Origin: Lachnospiraceae bacterium
Lineage (GTDB): Bacteria > Bacillota > Clostridia > Lachnospirales > Lachnospiraceae
Direction of reading: 5' to 3'
Length of the DNA stretch: 39,324 bases
Assembly (NCBI GenBank): GCA_017623815.1
Contig: JAGAOK010000109.1
Location: 1-39,324 of the forward strand
The notes beneath the pieces are model-generated. The model saw nothing but the letters and a program-made list of their open reading frames with translations. It ran no database searches and was not told the DNA's origin. A program made the translations under genes and the position numbers. This document shows, one piece after another, positions 1-9,075 of this stretch. Every line of letters begins with the position of its first letter. The stretch's first letter is position 1.

Positions 1-171
1 ACCATGTTCAACGGCGTGACATCTTATGCGTATGATGTACAGACGAAAGCATCTTTTATCAATATGTATGCGAAAGAAGATGCAGCTAAGACGAGTGGTA
101 TTTATGCACAGAATGCGTTGTACAATAATTCTTATGCTTCCAGCGGATATATGTTTAATGATTTGTTCTGA
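1..171 (+). CDS. C-terminal end of a paralogue of the 389-1093 protein (partial)
   Basis: An open frame enters from the left edge and stops with TGA after 56 visible residues. The last 37 residues match the end of the protein at 389-1093 at 30 positions, including INMYAKEDAAKT, YAQNA and YASSGYMF. The two genes are therefore tandem paralogues. The function is not known. The fuller copy has a weak FliD-like character, so a flagellar or surface filament-related role is possible. The gene is cut by the window edge, not broken. A strong terminator follows it. Confidence 0.8.
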   Translation, partial: TMFNGVTSYAYDVQTKASFINMYAKEDAAKTSGIYAQNALYNNSYASSGYMFNDLF

Positions 172-203
172 TAACAGGGCAGAGTGAGAAAATTAAGCGT
201 AAG

Positions 204-246
204 AAGGCGTTTTTTTATCCGAAAAGGATGAAAAAACGCCTTTTTT
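204..246 (+). terminator. Intrinsic terminator
   Basis: AAGGCGTTTTTT and AAAAAACGCCTT form a long stem around a short GAAA-type loop and are followed by a T run. It ends the transcript of the partial gene at the left edge. Confidence 0.85.
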
Positions 247-288
247 AGTGTGTTAAAGTAAAAAAGTGAAAAAATTTCAAAAAAACTC

Positions 289-317
289 TTGTCAATTTGT
301 AAAAAATGTCCGATACT
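289..317 (+). promoter_or_regulatory. Vegetative (sigma-A type) promoter of the 389-1093 gene
   Basis: TTGTCA (289-294) and GATACT (312-317) are 17 bases apart. The predicted start lies about 65 bases before the ATG. CCGATA at 310-315 overlaps the -10 and resembles the flagellar sigma-D/sigma-28 -10 (GCCGATA), but the only -35 candidate (TCAA at 292-295) is about two bases too close. The vegetative reading is preferred. Confidence 0.6.
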
Positions 318-388
318 CATAAAGTGTGTTTTTATTAGGAAGAGAAATCAAGGAAGATTTCTTTTGAGATAATCAGGGAGCGATAGAA

Positions 389-1093
389 ATGGCAATCAGT
401 ATTTTAGAAAAAGCAGATTATGCTATGGTGTTTTCTGCTCAAGCAGTAAATGAGAGTAATAGGGTAAGTGGTGCTGCAGATGAAATGATGCGTTCATCAG
501 TAGCGTTAAATTCAGTTACAAGCGGAAGCAATAAAGACCATGTGAAAACAATTACAGAATTAAAAAACAGTAGTGACAGACTTGTACAGGTGACACAGGA
601 TTTGACGGTTTCAGGAAAGGAAGCTCTGTTTTGGGGGATCAGTATTGTGGGCGGAGAAGATGACCCTAAGTCAATGATGAAAGGGCAGACTAAAGATGCT
701 GTTTACAAGCAGGTTTCGGAGTTTGTTAATTCTTATAACGGAATGTTAACAAGCGCGGCAAAATCTGAAAATATAAAAGTACGCAGCGTGGTAGCTGATA
801 TGCAGCGTATGACGGTTGCCAACGAAGATGGCCTGGCAAGTGTCGGAGTTAAAGTTGGTAAGGATAATAAGCTTAGCGTTAGTGATCAGACTCTCAAAGA
901 AGCGCAGATAGAAACGTTAAAGAAGCGATTTGATGATATGGCACCTTATGTAAATGGTATCCAGACGGAGGCGTCGCTCATCAATATGTATGCGAAAGAG
1001 GATGCGGCTAAGACCGGTGGAATGTATGCACAGAATGCCAGATACAATAATGTATATGCTTCCAGTGGATATATGTTTGATAATATGTTCTAA
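389..1093 (+). CDS. Hypothetical protein with weak FliD C-terminal character
   Basis: The protein has 234 residues, no signal peptide and no membrane segment, and is rich in helix-forming residues. Residues near 110-190 carry FVNSYNGML, then LASVGVKVGKDNKLSVSD and KKRFDDM. This order (asparagine-tyrosine helix, L-x-x-IGI, GKL.VD, a repeated helix) resembles the C-terminal part of the flagellar cap protein FliD, but the protein is far too short for a whole FliD. The tail INMYAKEDAAKT...YASSGYMF is shared almost exactly with the partial gene upstream. The start ATG follows GGGAGCG. It has its own promoter and terminator and so is monocistronic. A flagellar or export-related role is inference only. 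Confidence 0.75.
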   Translation: MAISILEKADYAMVFSAQAVNESNRVSGAADEMMRSSVALNSVTSGSNKDHVKTITELKNSSDRLVQVTQDLTVSGKEALFWGISIVGGEDDPKSMMKGQTKDAVYKQVSEFVNSYNGMLTSAAKSENIKVRSVVADMQRMTVANEDGLASVGVKVGKDNKLSVSDQTLKEAQIETLKKRFDDMAPYVNGIQTEASLINMYAKEDAAKTGGMYAQNARYNNVYASSGYMFDNMF

Positions 1094-1102
1094 GAGAATG
1101 TA

Positions 1103-1131
1103 ATTCCTGCTATTTGGCAGGAATCTTTTTT
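1103..1131 (+). terminator. Intrinsic terminator
   Basis: ATTCCTGC / GCAGGAAT make a perfect 8-bp stem with a 6-base loop, followed by CTTTTTT. It ends the gene at 389-1093. Confidence 0.85.
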
Positions 1132-1192
1132 ATGCGTGATGAATATAAAAATCTGAAAATACCATATGAAATGTAAAAATATAAAAATACCA

Positions 1193-1221
1193 TTGACATC
1201 ATATTAAAAAAAAGATACAAT
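1193..1221 (+). promoter_or_regulatory. Strong promoter of tRNA-Leu
   Basis: TTGACA (1193-1198) is a perfect -35 and TACAAT (1216-1221) is the -10, with a 17-base spacer. The tRNA starts 12 bases downstream. Confidence 0.85.
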
Positions 1222-1232
1222 ACTATTTGCGC

Positions 1233-1316
1233 GCAGGAGTGGTGGAATCGGCAGACGCGCAGGCTTCAGGTGCCTGTGGTAGCAATACCGTGTGGGTTCA
1301 AGTCCCATCTCCTGCA
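1233..1316 (+). tRNA. tRNA-Leu (anticodon CAG)
   Basis: The acceptor stem is GCAGGAG / CTCCTGC with discriminator A at 1316. The D arm contains GGTGGAATCGGCAGAC. The anticodon stem CAGGC/GCCTG holds the loop TTCAGGT, giving anticodon CAG (reads CUG). A long variable arm (GTGGTAGCAATACCGT) marks a class II tRNA, and the T arm is GTGGGTTCAAGTCCCAT. The 3' CCA is not encoded: TAG follows the discriminator. Confidence 0.96.
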
Positions 1317-1324
1317 TAGTAAAC

Positions 1325-1387
1325 AAATGGAGTAGACGAAATGTCTGCTCCATTTTGTGTTAAAGGCAGAGATGCCTTTGTGTTTTT
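1325..1387 (+). terminator. Two tandem hairpin terminators after tRNA-Leu
   Basis: The first hairpin pairs AAATGGAGTAGAC (1325-1337) with GTCTGCTCCATTT (1343-1355), with one G-U pair and a weak T tail. The second pairs AAAGGCA (1362-1368) with TGCCTTT (1373-1379) and is followed by GTGTTTTT. The stretch from here to 1503 is A/T-rich leader of dgt; I see no further gene in it. Confidence 0.75.
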
Positions 1388-1503
1388 GATAATGATTTTA
1401 TGAAATGCCTTGAAAAAATAAAAAAATAAAAAGGTTTTTGGATTTCGGTGCAGAAAATTAATGATAGAGGAATTGTTTGTGTCTATGAACGGAAGGAGAT
1501 TTC

Positions 1504-2511
1504 ATGACAATCAGAGAACATTTAGAGCAGTTGGAGTGTACGAATCTAAGTCCTTATGCGTGCCTTAGTAAGAATTCAAAAGGGCGTTTGAGAGAAGAGG
1601 CGCAGTGTGATATCAGACCTGTATTTCAAAGAGACAGAGATCGTATTTTGCATAGTAAATCATTTCGCCGCTTGAAGGATAAGACGCAGGTGTTTTTAAC
1701 ACCGGACGGTGATCATTATCGAACGAGACTGACCCATACACTTGAGGTGTCACAAAATGCCCGTACGATTGCCAAGGCCCTTCGTCTGAACGAAGATCTG
1801 GTAGAGGCGATTGCACTTGGACATGATCTCGGTCATACACCATTTGGTCATGCAGGGGAGCGCGCTCTTAATCAGGTTGCGCCGAATGGATTTATACATA
1901 GCGAGCAGAGTGTCAGAACTGTTGATGTACTGGAGAAAAACGGAGTCGGGCTTAATTTGACATATGAGGTCAGAGACGGTATCCGCAATCATCAGACAAG
2001 CAGAGAACCGTCTACGCTGGAAGGAAAGATTGTTCGCCTTTCTGATAAGATTGCGTATATTCATCATGATATGGACGATGCCATCCGGGCGGGGATTTTA
2101 ACCGATGCGGATGTTCCAAAGAGTATCGGTGCAGTGATTGGCTATACGCTGGGGGAGCGCCTGGATCATTTTATTCATGATATTGTAACCTATTCCCTTG
2201 GCAAAGATGATGTTTCGATGTCGCCGCCGGTGGCACAGGCAATGAAAGAACTTCGAGAATTTATGTTTGAAAATGTATATCAGAATCCGGATGCAAAAGG
2301 CGAGGAGAGCAAGGCAGAGGCACTGATGATAACATTATATGAATATTACTTGAAACATATAGATTTGATTCCGCGTCATATGTTGGAACTTATGGAACGC
2401 GATGGAACCTCAAAAGAGCAGATAGTCTGTGATTATGTGGGAGCCATGACGGATCGTTTTGCGATTTCCAAGTACGAGGAAATATATATTCCAAACACAT
2501 GGCACGGTTAA
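1504..2511 (+). CDS. dgt: dGTP triphosphohydrolase-like HD protein
   Basis: This is an HD-superfamily deoxynucleotide triphosphohydrolase, 335 residues, of the short bacterial type. Such enzymes cut dNTPs to deoxynucleoside and triphosphate in the cytoplasm, helping to balance dNTP pools. The metal site is visible: FRRLKDKTQVF and RTRLTHTLEVSQ supply the first histidine, IALGHDLGHTPFGHAGE gives the HD pair and the following histidines, and SDKIAYIHHDMDDA gives the last aspartate. The start ATG follows a strong AAGGAGAT site 5 bases away. The gene leads the operon with dnaG and rpoD; the gap to dnaG is 22 bases. The dgt-dnaG-rpoD order is common in Clostridia. The exact nucleotide preference cannot be read from the sequence. 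Confidence 0.93.
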   Translation: MTIREHLEQLECTNLSPYACLSKNSKGRLREEAQCDIRPVFQRDRDRILHSKSFRRLKDKTQVFLTPDGDHYRTRLTHTLEVSQNARTIAKALRLNEDLVEAIALGHDLGHTPFGHAGERALNQVAPNGFIHSEQSVRTVDVLEKNGVGLNLTYEVRDGIRNHQTSREPSTLEGKIVRLSDKIAYIHHDMDDAIRAGILTDADVPKSIGAVIGYTLGERLDHFIHDIVTYSLGKDDVSMSPPVAQAMKELREFMFENVYQNPDAKGEESKAEALMITLYEYYLKHIDLIPRHMLELMERDGTSKEQIVCDYVGAMTDRFAISKYEEIYIPNTWHG

Positions 2512-2533
2512 ATAGATACCAAATGGAGAGAAC

Positions 2534-4333
2534 ATGTATTATCCGGAAGAAATAGTAGAAGAAGTCAGAGCAAAAAATGATATAGTAGACGTGATTTCCG
2601 GTTATGTCAGTCTAAAGAAAAAGGGCGGAAATTATTTCGGGCTTTGTCCGTTTCATAATGAAAAGTCCGCCTCATTTTCGGTCAGCGGCGGAAAACAGAT
2701 GTATTACTGCTTCGGTTGCGGCGCAGGAGGGAATGTATTTACGTTCATTATGAACTATGAAAATTATACCTTTGGCGAAGCAATTAAAATGCTGGCAGAC
2801 AAAGCGGGCGTGCAGCTTCCGGAGGTTGAAGATTCCAAAGAAAACCGGGCACGGGAAAATCGAAGACAGAAGCTTTTAGATATTAACAAGGAATCTGCAA
2901 ACTATTTTTATTATCAGCTTCGCAGTCCGCAGGGCAGCGTCGGTATGGACTATTTTAAGAGGCGCATGCTGACAGATGAAACCATGAAAAAGTTTGCACT
3001 TGGTTATTCCAATAAGACAAGCAATGACTTGTGCAATTACTTAAAACATAAAGGATTTTCGGACGAACTGATCCGGGAATCCGGAGTGGCAGTGTTTAAT
3101 GAAAAATACGGAATGAGTGATAAGTTCTGGAACAGGGTAATGTTCCCGATTCAGGACAGCAATCACCGGGTTATCGGATTCGGAGGACGTGTGCTGGGAG
3201 AGGGAGAACCAAAGTATCTTAACTCCCCGGAGACACCGGTGTTTGATAAAAGCCGGAATTTGTACGGGCTTAATTATGCCAGAACTTCTCGGAAGAATAA
3301 TATCATTCTGTGTGAAGGGTACATGGATGTAATTGCCATGCATCAGGCGGGATTTACGCAGGCGGTCGCATCGCTGGGAACATCGTTTACAAGCGGACAG
3401 GCTAATCTGATCCGGCGTTATGCGGAAAATGTGATTTTATCGTATGACAGTGACGGTGCGGGAGTAAAAGCGGCACTCAGAGCAATCGGTATTTTAAAAG
3501 AGGCCGGTGTATCAGGAAAGGTATTAAATCTGGAGCCTTACAAGGATCCGGACGAATTTATAAAAAATATGGGCGCAGAGGAGTTTCAAAAGCGCTTGGA
3601 GGGAGCGGAAAACAGCTTCTTTTATGAGATACGGATGTTGCAACGGGATTATGATCTGGCGGATCCGGAGAGTAAGACAAAGTTTTACAATGAAATTGCA
3701 CGCAGACTGTGTCACTTCTCGGTTGAAGTAGAGCGGGATAACTACATGGATGCGATTGCCCGCAGATACAATATTTCCCCGGAAAGTATGAAAAAACTGG
3801 TGATCAGTCATGCAGCGAGGGAAGGTATGGGGAGCGAAGTCATCCGGCCTAAACCGACAGCGGCAAAGAAAGTAACACCGCAGGAAAGCGGAGAAAAGGT
3901 GCAGCGGCTTTTGCTTACATGGATTTCGGATTATCCGCGTGTGTACGGACAGGTAAAGCAGTATATTTCGCCGCAGGATTTTACCAAAGAGTTGTACAGC
4001 AAAGTGGCCGAAATTATGTTTCGAGAGTTAGAAGAAGGCAACTTCAATCCGGCAGCGATCATCAGTATGTTTACTGAGGAGGAGCAGCAGAGAGAAGTAG
4101 CGCAGTTGTTTAATACGAAGCTGGAGCATCTGGGATTAGAAAGTGAAGAGGAAGCACTGCAGAAAAGGACAGAGATGGAAAAGGCATTCCATGATATTGT
4201 CATGAAAGTTAAGCAGAATTCTTACGAGTACCATATGGAAAACTCGGGAAGAGATATTGAAGCGTTAAGCCGTACTATTACGGCAAAAAAAGAGTTGGAA
4301 GTACTGGCAAAAACGCATATTTCCCTTGAATAA
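2534..4333 (+). CDS. dnaG: DNA primase
   Basis: DnaG makes RNA primers for chromosome replication and works with the replicative helicase. It has 599 residues, normal for the family. The N-terminal CHC2-type zinc finger uses C38, H41, C59 and C62 (CPFHNEKSASF ... YYCFGCGAGG). The primase core has YLNSPETPVFDKSRNLYG. The TOPRIM domain starts at IILCEGYMDVIAMHQAG (catalytic E261) and continues with SLGTSFTSGQ and LSYDSDGAG, which supplies the metal-binding aspartates. The C-terminal 170 residues are the more variable helicase-interaction domain. Translation starts at ATG 2534, just after GGAGAG. rpoD follows after 37 bases. Confidence 0.97.
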   Translation: MYYPEEIVEEVRAKNDIVDVISGYVSLKKKGGNYFGLCPFHNEKSASFSVSGGKQMYYCFGCGAGGNVFTFIMNYENYTFGEAIKMLADKAGVQLPEVEDSKENRARENRRQKLLDINKESANYFYYQLRSPQGSVGMDYFKRRMLTDETMKKFALGYSNKTSNDLCNYLKHKGFSDELIRESGVAVFNEKYGMSDKFWNRVMFPIQDSNHRVIGFGGRVLGEGEPKYLNSPETPVFDKSRNLYGLNYARTSRKNNIILCEGYMDVIAMHQAGFTQAVASLGTSFTSGQANLIRRYAENVILSYDSDGAGVKAALRAIGILKEAGVSGKVLNLEPYKDPDEFIKNMGAEEFQKRLEGAENSFFYEIRMLQRDYDLADPESKTKFYNEIARRLCHFSVEVERDNYMDAIARRYNISPESMKKLVISHAAREGMGSEVIRPKPTAAKKVTPQESGEKVQRLLLTWISDYPRVYGQVKQYISPQDFTKELYSKVAEIMFRELEEGNFNPAAIISMFTEEEQQREVAQLFNTKLEHLGLESEEEALQKRTEMEKAFHDIVMKVKQNSYEYHMENSGRDIEALSRTITAKKELEVLAKTHISLE

Positions 4334-4370
4334 GGACAAAATAGATACATAAATGGAGGATAGAAAAAGA

Positions 4371-5480
4371 ATGGACGAAAACACACAGGTAAAGTTTGAC
4401 GAGAAACTCAAGGAGATTGTGGCTCTCGCAAAAAAGAAGAAAAATGTATTAGAATATCAGGAAGTTGTAGACTTTTTCCGCGAACTTCAGTTGGAAGATG
4501 AGCAGATTGATAAAGTGGTGGAGTATCTGGAACGCAGTGGCGTGGATGTTTTGCGCATTACAGAGGATGATGAACCGGATGAGGAGCTTCTTCTTGCAGA
4601 AGAGGAAGAGGTGGATGTAGAGAATATTGACCTTTCCGTACCGGATGGTGTCAGCATCGAGGATCCGGTCAGAATGTATTTAAAAGAAATCGGTAAAGTT
4701 CCGCTTCTGAGTGCAGAGGAAGAGATTGAACTGGCACAGAAAATGGAAGAAGGCGATGAGGAAGCGAAGAAAAAGTTAGCAGAGGCTAATCTTCGACTTG
4801 TGGTTAGTATTGCAAAAAGATATGTGGGACGTGGTATGTTGTTCCTGGATTTGATTCAGGAAGGAAACCTCGGACTGATTAAGGCGGTAGAAAAGTTTGA
4901 TTACCGCAAGGGATATAAATTCTCTACGTATGCAACATGGTGGATTCGTCAGGCGATTACAAGAGCGATTGCAGACCAGGCAAGAACAATCCGTATCCCG
5001 GTTCATATGGTAGAAACTATCAACAAACTCATTCGTGTCAGCCGCCAGCTCCTTCAGGAACTCGGACGTGAGCCGTCTCCGGAAGAAATCGCGGTGGAAA
5101 TGAATATGCCGGTGGATCGTGTGCGTGAGATCTTAAAGATTTCTCAGGAGCCAGTTTCGCTGGAAACACCGATCGGTGAAGAGGAAGATTCACATCTCGG
5201 TGATTTTATTCAGGATGACAATGTACCTGTTCCGGCAGATGCTGCAGCGTTTACACTGCTTCGTGAACAGCTCAATGAGGTGCTTGATACCCTGACAGAA
5301 AGAGAACAGAAGGTGCTGAAACTTCGTTTTGGTCTGGATGACGGAAGAGCCAGAACACTTGAGGAAGTGGGCCGTGAATTTAACGTAACGCGTGAGCGTA
5401 TCCGTCAGATTGAAGCAAAGGCACTTCGTAAGCTTCGTCACCCGAGCAGAAGCCGTAAGTTAAAGGACTATTTAGATTAA
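4371..5480 (+). CDS. rpoD: Primary sigma factor RpoD (sigma-A)
   Basis: This is the housekeeping sigma factor that directs RNA polymerase to the TTGACA/TATAAT promoters seen all through this window. A short region 1.1 is followed by an acidic linker, region 1.2 ([20 protein letters not shown]), region 2 ([46 protein letters not shown]), region 3 and region 4.2 ([20 protein letters not shown]) ending in LKDYLD. I chose ATG 4371 because GGAGGA at 4355-4360 is 10 bases upstream. The in-frame ATG at 4353 lies before that site and has no well-placed one of its own; using it would add six residues. The stop overlaps the next start by one base. Confidence 0.96.
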   Translation: MDENTQVKFDEKLKEIVALAKKKKNVLEYQEVVDFFRELQLEDEQIDKVVEYLERSGVDVLRITEDDEPDEELLLAEEEEVDVENIDLSVPDGVSIEDPVRMYLKEIGKVPLLSAEEEIELAQKMEEGDEEAKKKLAEANLRLVVSIAKRYVGRGMLFLDLIQEGNLGLIKAVEKFDYRKGYKFSTYATWWIRQAITRAIADQARTIRIPVHMVETINKLIRVSRQLLQELGREPSPEEIAVEMNMPVDRVREILKISQEPVSLETPIGEEEDSHLGDFIQDDNVPVPADAAAFTLLREQLNEVLDTLTEREQKVLKLRFGLDDGRARTLEEVGREFNVTRERIRQIEAKALRKLRHPSRSRKLKDYLD

Positions 5481-6205
5481 TGACAGAGTATAATAAAAAA
5501 ATTGAATTATCGAAAAGAATGACCGCCATAGCGGAAATGGTACCGCGTTGCGGCGTCGTTGCAGATGTCGGTTGTGATCACGGATTTGTATCCATCTATC
5601 TGGTACAAAATAACGTAGCCCGAAAAGTGATCGCGATGGATGTAAATAAAGGGCCTTTGGAACGTGCAAGAGAGCATGTTGAGGAGCGATGTTTGCAAGG
5701 ATACATAGAACTTCGGTTATCGGACGGACTAGATGAGATTACGCAAAAGGATCAGGTGGATGCGGTAGTGATTGCCGGAATGGGCGGTGTTTTGATGGTT
5801 CGTATTTTACAGGATGCGCTGATCTGCAGAGGGCTTAAAATACCGCAGCTGATATTGCAGCCACAGTCTGATCCGGCGCTTTTACGATCGTTTTTGCGCA
5901 AGCAGGATTATACGATCGTGGAGGAGAAGATGGTCTGCGAAGACGCAAAATATTATCAGATGCTTCGCGCCGTTTATAATGGGGTTCCGATGGATGAAGC
6001 AGATTATAAGAGCGTTTATTCCGATGCATTCGGACCGCTTCTGATGCAGGAAAAAAATCCGGTACTACGGCAATATCTGCAAAAGGAAATCGTTAAATTT
6101 GAGAATATCATTAAGACCATGCAGGAAAAGCGAAGTGATGATGAACAGGTTGTAAAAAAACTGGAATTTTTAAAAGAAGCATATAGGCTTTTGGAGAAGG
6201 AGTAG
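5480..6205 (+). CDS. trmK: tRNA (adenine-22-N1)-methyltransferase, TrmK family
   Basis: This is a 241-residue SAM-dependent methyltransferase of the TrmK (YqfN) family, which methylates N1 of adenine 22 in the D loop of some tRNAs. Motif I is VVADVGCDHGFVS (residues 26-38), followed by IAMDVNKGPLERA for the second strand. The family signature VVIAGMGGVLMVRIL is present, then LILQPQSDP. The C-terminal helical part (KFENIIKTMQEKR) is the usual coiled coil. The stop of rpoD and this start share an A (TAATG), which suggests translational coupling. The rpoD-trmK-nif3 order is typical of Firmicutes and supports the assignment. Confidence 0.92.
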   Translation: MTEYNKKIELSKRMTAIAEMVPRCGVVADVGCDHGFVSIYLVQNNVARKVIAMDVNKGPLERAREHVEERCLQGYIELRLSDGLDEITQKDQVDAVVIAGMGGVLMVRILQDALICRGLKIPQLILQPQSDPALLRSFLRKQDYTIVEEKMVCEDAKYYQMLRAVYNGVPMDEADYKSVYSDAFGPLLMQEKNPVLRQYLQKEIVKFENIIKTMQEKRSDDEQVVKKLEFLKEAYRLLEKE

Positions 6206-6211
6206 ATACAG

Positions 6212-6994
6212 ATGCGTTGTGAGGACCTACTTCGCATGCTGGAGGAACTTTCGCCGGTATCTTATGCGGAAAGCTGGGACAATCCGGGACTTCTGGCAGG
6301 TAGATATGACAAAGAAATAAAAAAAATATACATTGCCCTGGATCCGACAACAGAGGTGATTGAAGATGCAAAGCGGTGCGGAGCCGATATGCTTCTGACC
6401 CATCATCCGCTGATTTTTAAAGGGATAAAAAAAGTCAATTCCGAGGATTTTATCGGGAGAAGAATCTTGACGCTTATTCAGGCAGATATTTGTTATTATG
6501 CCATGCACACGAATTTTGATGTCATGGGGATGGCGGATGCTGCTGCAGAGCGGCTTATGCTTTCGCAAAGACGTGTGCTGGATGTTACGTATGAAAAGGA
6601 CGGCGTGACACAGGGAATCGGCAGAATCGGAAGCCTTAGGCAGCCGATGCCGCTGGATGCGTGTGCGCAGGTTGTCAAACAGGCTTTTGGTATTGAGTGG
6701 GTAAAAGTTTTTGGAGAGCCTGACAGACCGGTCGAAACAGTAGCAATATGCCCGGGATCCGGCAAGTCTATGATCGGAGTGGCGCTTGCGGGCGATGTGG
6801 ATGTGCTGATTACGGGAGATATTGATCATCATGACGGTATTGATGCCCTGGAGCGTGGAATGGCAGTCATTGATGCGGGACATTTTGGTCTGGAGCAGAT
6901 TTTTGTGCCGTATATGGCAGAATATATAAAAAGAAAGACGGAACACATAGAGGTCATAACACAAACCTTAAAAAGTCCGTTTCGGATAGTATAG
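6212..6994 (+). CDS. Nif3-like dinuclear metal protein
   Basis: This is a Nif3/YqfO family protein, 260 residues: the compact form without the inserted PII-like domain found in the longer Bacillus version. The metal-binding residues are visible: LLTHHPLIF (H64, H65), YAMHTNFD in the middle, and DAGHFGLEQIF (H224, E228) near the C-terminus. AESWDNPGLLAG at the N-terminus is also a family signature. It is often labelled GTP cyclohydrolase 1 type 2, but the cellular substrate is not settled for most members. It starts 6 bases after trmK within the operon. Its conserved pairing with trmK suggests a linked role, which is not proven. Confidence 0.9.
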   Translation: MRCEDLLRMLEELSPVSYAESWDNPGLLAGRYDKEIKKIYIALDPTTEVIEDAKRCGADMLLTHHPLIFKGIKKVNSEDFIGRRILTLIQADICYYAMHTNFDVMGMADAAAERLMLSQRRVLDVTYEKDGVTQGIGRIGSLRQPMPLDACAQVVKQAFGIEWVKVFGEPDRPVETVAICPGSGKSMIGVALAGDVDVLITGDIDHHDGIDALERGMAVIDAGHFGLEQIFVPYMAEYIKRKTEHIEVITQTLKSPFRIV

Positions 6995-7017
6995 TCGTAT
7001 AAAAGGAGGGTATTTCT

Positions 7018-8673
7018 ATGGTAAGTATTAGGGTAAATGGTGTGGCAAAAGAATATGCGGAAACAGCGACATATGAGCAGGTTGCAAAAGACTGTCAAAA
7101 GGACTATTCCTATCCGATTGCACTTGCAGTGGTAAACGGAAAGTTCCGCGAGCTGGTGCACAAAATAACGCCGGGGGCAGAGGTGGAATTTCTTACATAT
7201 GGCGACAGTGCCGGACATAAGACATATGTGCGTACAGCAACCATGATTATGATGAAGGCGATGCAGGATGTTATGACCACAGATAAGCCGGATAAAGTGA
7301 AGGTTGAGTTTGCAATCGGCAAGGGCTATTATATCAGTGTTGTGAGTAAGCATGAGGTAACAGATGAAGTAGCAGCCCGTGTGCAGGCGCGTATGCAGGA
7401 AATAGTGGATGCCTGCATTCCGGTGCAGAAACAGTCGCTTCCAAAGGATGAGGCAATTGCCCTTTTTGAAAAACACGGAATGATGGATAAGGTAAATCTT
7501 TTCCGTTTCCGCAGGGGTTCCAGCATCAATGTATATAACATTGAAGACTACTTTGATTATTATTACGGATATATGTTACCGAATACCGGATATGTTTCCT
7601 GTTTTGCAGTGGAAGCATATGAGGGCGGTCTGATATTAAATCTTCCGGACAGAAGTCATCCGGAGGAAATTACAGAGTTTATTCCGAGAGAAAAATTATT
7701 CCATACACTTCGTCAGGCAGATGAGTGGGGAAGTAAAATGGGAATCGATACCGTCGGTGATTTGAATTGCCAGATTTGTGACGGTAAATTAAATGATTTG
7801 ATTTTAGTGCAGGAGGCATTTCAGGAAAGACGTATTGGCGAGATTGCGCGTGAGATCGCTGCTCGCGGCGGTGTGAAGTTTGTTATGATCGCAGGACCGT
7901 CATCCAGCGGAAAAACAACGTTTTCACACAGATTGTCCATTCAGCTGCGTACGCTGGGACTTACTCCGCATCCGATTGCGCTTGATGATTACTTTGTCAA
8001 TCGTGAGGATACTCCGCTTGATGAAAACGGAGATTACAATTTTGAATGTCTCGGTGCGTTGGACGTAGAGCTTTTCAATCATGATATGAGCAAGCTTTTG
8101 GCAGGAGAGGAAGTAGAACTTCCGACATTTAACTTTAAGACAGGACACCGCGAATATAAAGGCAATAAAAAGAAACTCGGTCCGGACGATATTCTCGTTC
8201 TGGAAGGTATCCACGGATTGAATGACAAGCTTTCTTATTCGCTTCCGAATGAAAGTAAGTTTAAAATCTATATCAGTGCACTTACCAGTCTGAATGTCGA
8301 TGAACATAACCGCATTCCTACAACAGACGGACGTCTTCTTCGCCGTATGGTACGTGATGCGCGTACGCGCGGAGCTTCTGCAAAGCGTACGATTCAGATG
8401 TGGCCATCCGTTCGCCGCGGTGAGGAGGAAAATATCTTCCCGTTTCAGGAGAGCGCGGATGCATTCTTTAACAGTGCACTTATTTATGAGCTGGCAGTGC
8501 TCAAGCAGTTTGCAGAACCGCTTCTTTTCAGCATAACGCCGGAAGAACCGGAATATCATGAGGCAAAACGTCTTCTGAAATTCTTGGAGTATTTCCTCGG
8601 CGTGAGCAGCGAGCATCTGCCAAACAATTCGATTGTGAGAGAATTTGCAGGGGGAAGTTGTTTCCCGGTGTAG
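7018..8673 (+). CDS. Nucleoside kinase with TGS-like and ThrRS-type N-terminal domains
   Basis: The 551-residue protein has three parts. Residues 1-65 look like a TGS/ubiquitin-like domain. Residues 70-260 match the second additional domain of threonyl-tRNA synthetase (RGSSINVYNIEDYFDYYYGY). Residues 280-480 form a uridine-kinase/phosphoribulokinase domain with Walker A AGPSSSGKTTFS, then HPIALDDYFVNREDTP and ILVLEGIHGLNDKL. This architecture is common in Clostridia and is annotated as nucleoside kinase. The true substrate cannot be told from the sequence. The start has the strong AAAAGGAGGG site. It closes the dgt-rpoD operon, and rnpB follows. Confidence 0.88.
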   Translation: MVSIRVNGVAKEYAETATYEQVAKDCQKDYSYPIALAVVNGKFRELVHKITPGAEVEFLTYGDSAGHKTYVRTATMIMMKAMQDVMTTDKPDKVKVEFAIGKGYYISVVSKHEVTDEVAARVQARMQEIVDACIPVQKQSLPKDEAIALFEKHGMMDKVNLFRFRRGSSINVYNIEDYFDYYYGYMLPNTGYVSCFAVEAYEGGLILNLPDRSHPEEITEFIPREKLFHTLRQADEWGSKMGIDTVGDLNCQICDGKLNDLILVQEAFQERRIGEIAREIAARGGVKFVMIAGPSSSGKTTFSHRLSIQLRTLGLTPHPIALDDYFVNREDTPLDENGDYNFECLGALDVELFNHDMSKLLAGEEVELPTFNFKTGHREYKGNKKKLGPDDILVLEGIHGLNDKLSYSLPNESKFKIYISALTSLNVDEHNRIPTTDGRLLRRMVRDARTRGASAKRTIQMWPSVRRGEEENIFPFQESADAFFNSALIYELAVLKQFAEPLLFSITPEEPEYHEAKRLLKFLEYFLGVSSEHLPNNSIVREFAGGSCFPV

Positions 8674-8699
8674 AGTGTAAAATAAAAATAGATAATAAA

Positions 8700-9052
8700 G
8701 TAAGTAGGACAAATGATCGCGGCTGCATCGCCGAAAGGCCGCAGACGAGGAAAGTCCGGGCTTCATAGGGCAGGATGCCGGATAACGTCCGGTGGAGGTG
8801 ACTCCAAGGCCAGTGCAACAGAAATATACCGCCGGCTTTTGCCGGTAAGGGTGGAAAGGCAGCTTAAGAGACTACCGCCCTGTTGGTAACAACAGGGGCA
8901 CATGTAAACCCCATCCGAAGCAAGACCAAAACGAGAACGATACAGTTGCCCGCTGTGTTTTCGGGTAGGTCGCTCGAACCTGTCGGTAACGGCAGGTCTA
9001 GATAGATGATCATTCAACGACATAACCCGGCTTATCGTCCTGCTTACTTTTT
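8700..9052 (+). ncRNA. rnpB: RNase P RNA, bacterial type A
   Basis: This is the catalytic RNA of RNase P, which matures tRNA 5' ends. Helix P1 pairs GTAAGTAGGAC (8700-8710) with GTCCTGCTTAC (9037-9047). The conserved cores are present: GAGGAAAGTCCGGGCT near the 5' end, CCAAGGCCAGTGCAACAG, AAACCCCATCCGAAGCAAGA and ACATAACCCGGCTTAT near the 3' end. The T run right after P1 makes the end of the RNA serve as its own terminator. I judge it type A from the overall arrangement (CGAAAGGCCGCAGACGAGG start, long CR II/III region); the subtype is less certain than the identity. No clear separate promoter was found, so it may be processed from the upstream transcript. Confidence 0.95.
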
Positions 9053-9075
9053 TATATTACTAAGAGAAGATAGAA

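Noticed and set aside
292..316. Sigma-D (flagellar) promoter TCAA-N14-CCGATA
   Set aside because: The spacing is about two bases shorter than the usual one and the -35 is imperfect, while TTGTCA-17-GATACT fits the vegetative pattern. It is kept only as a hint.
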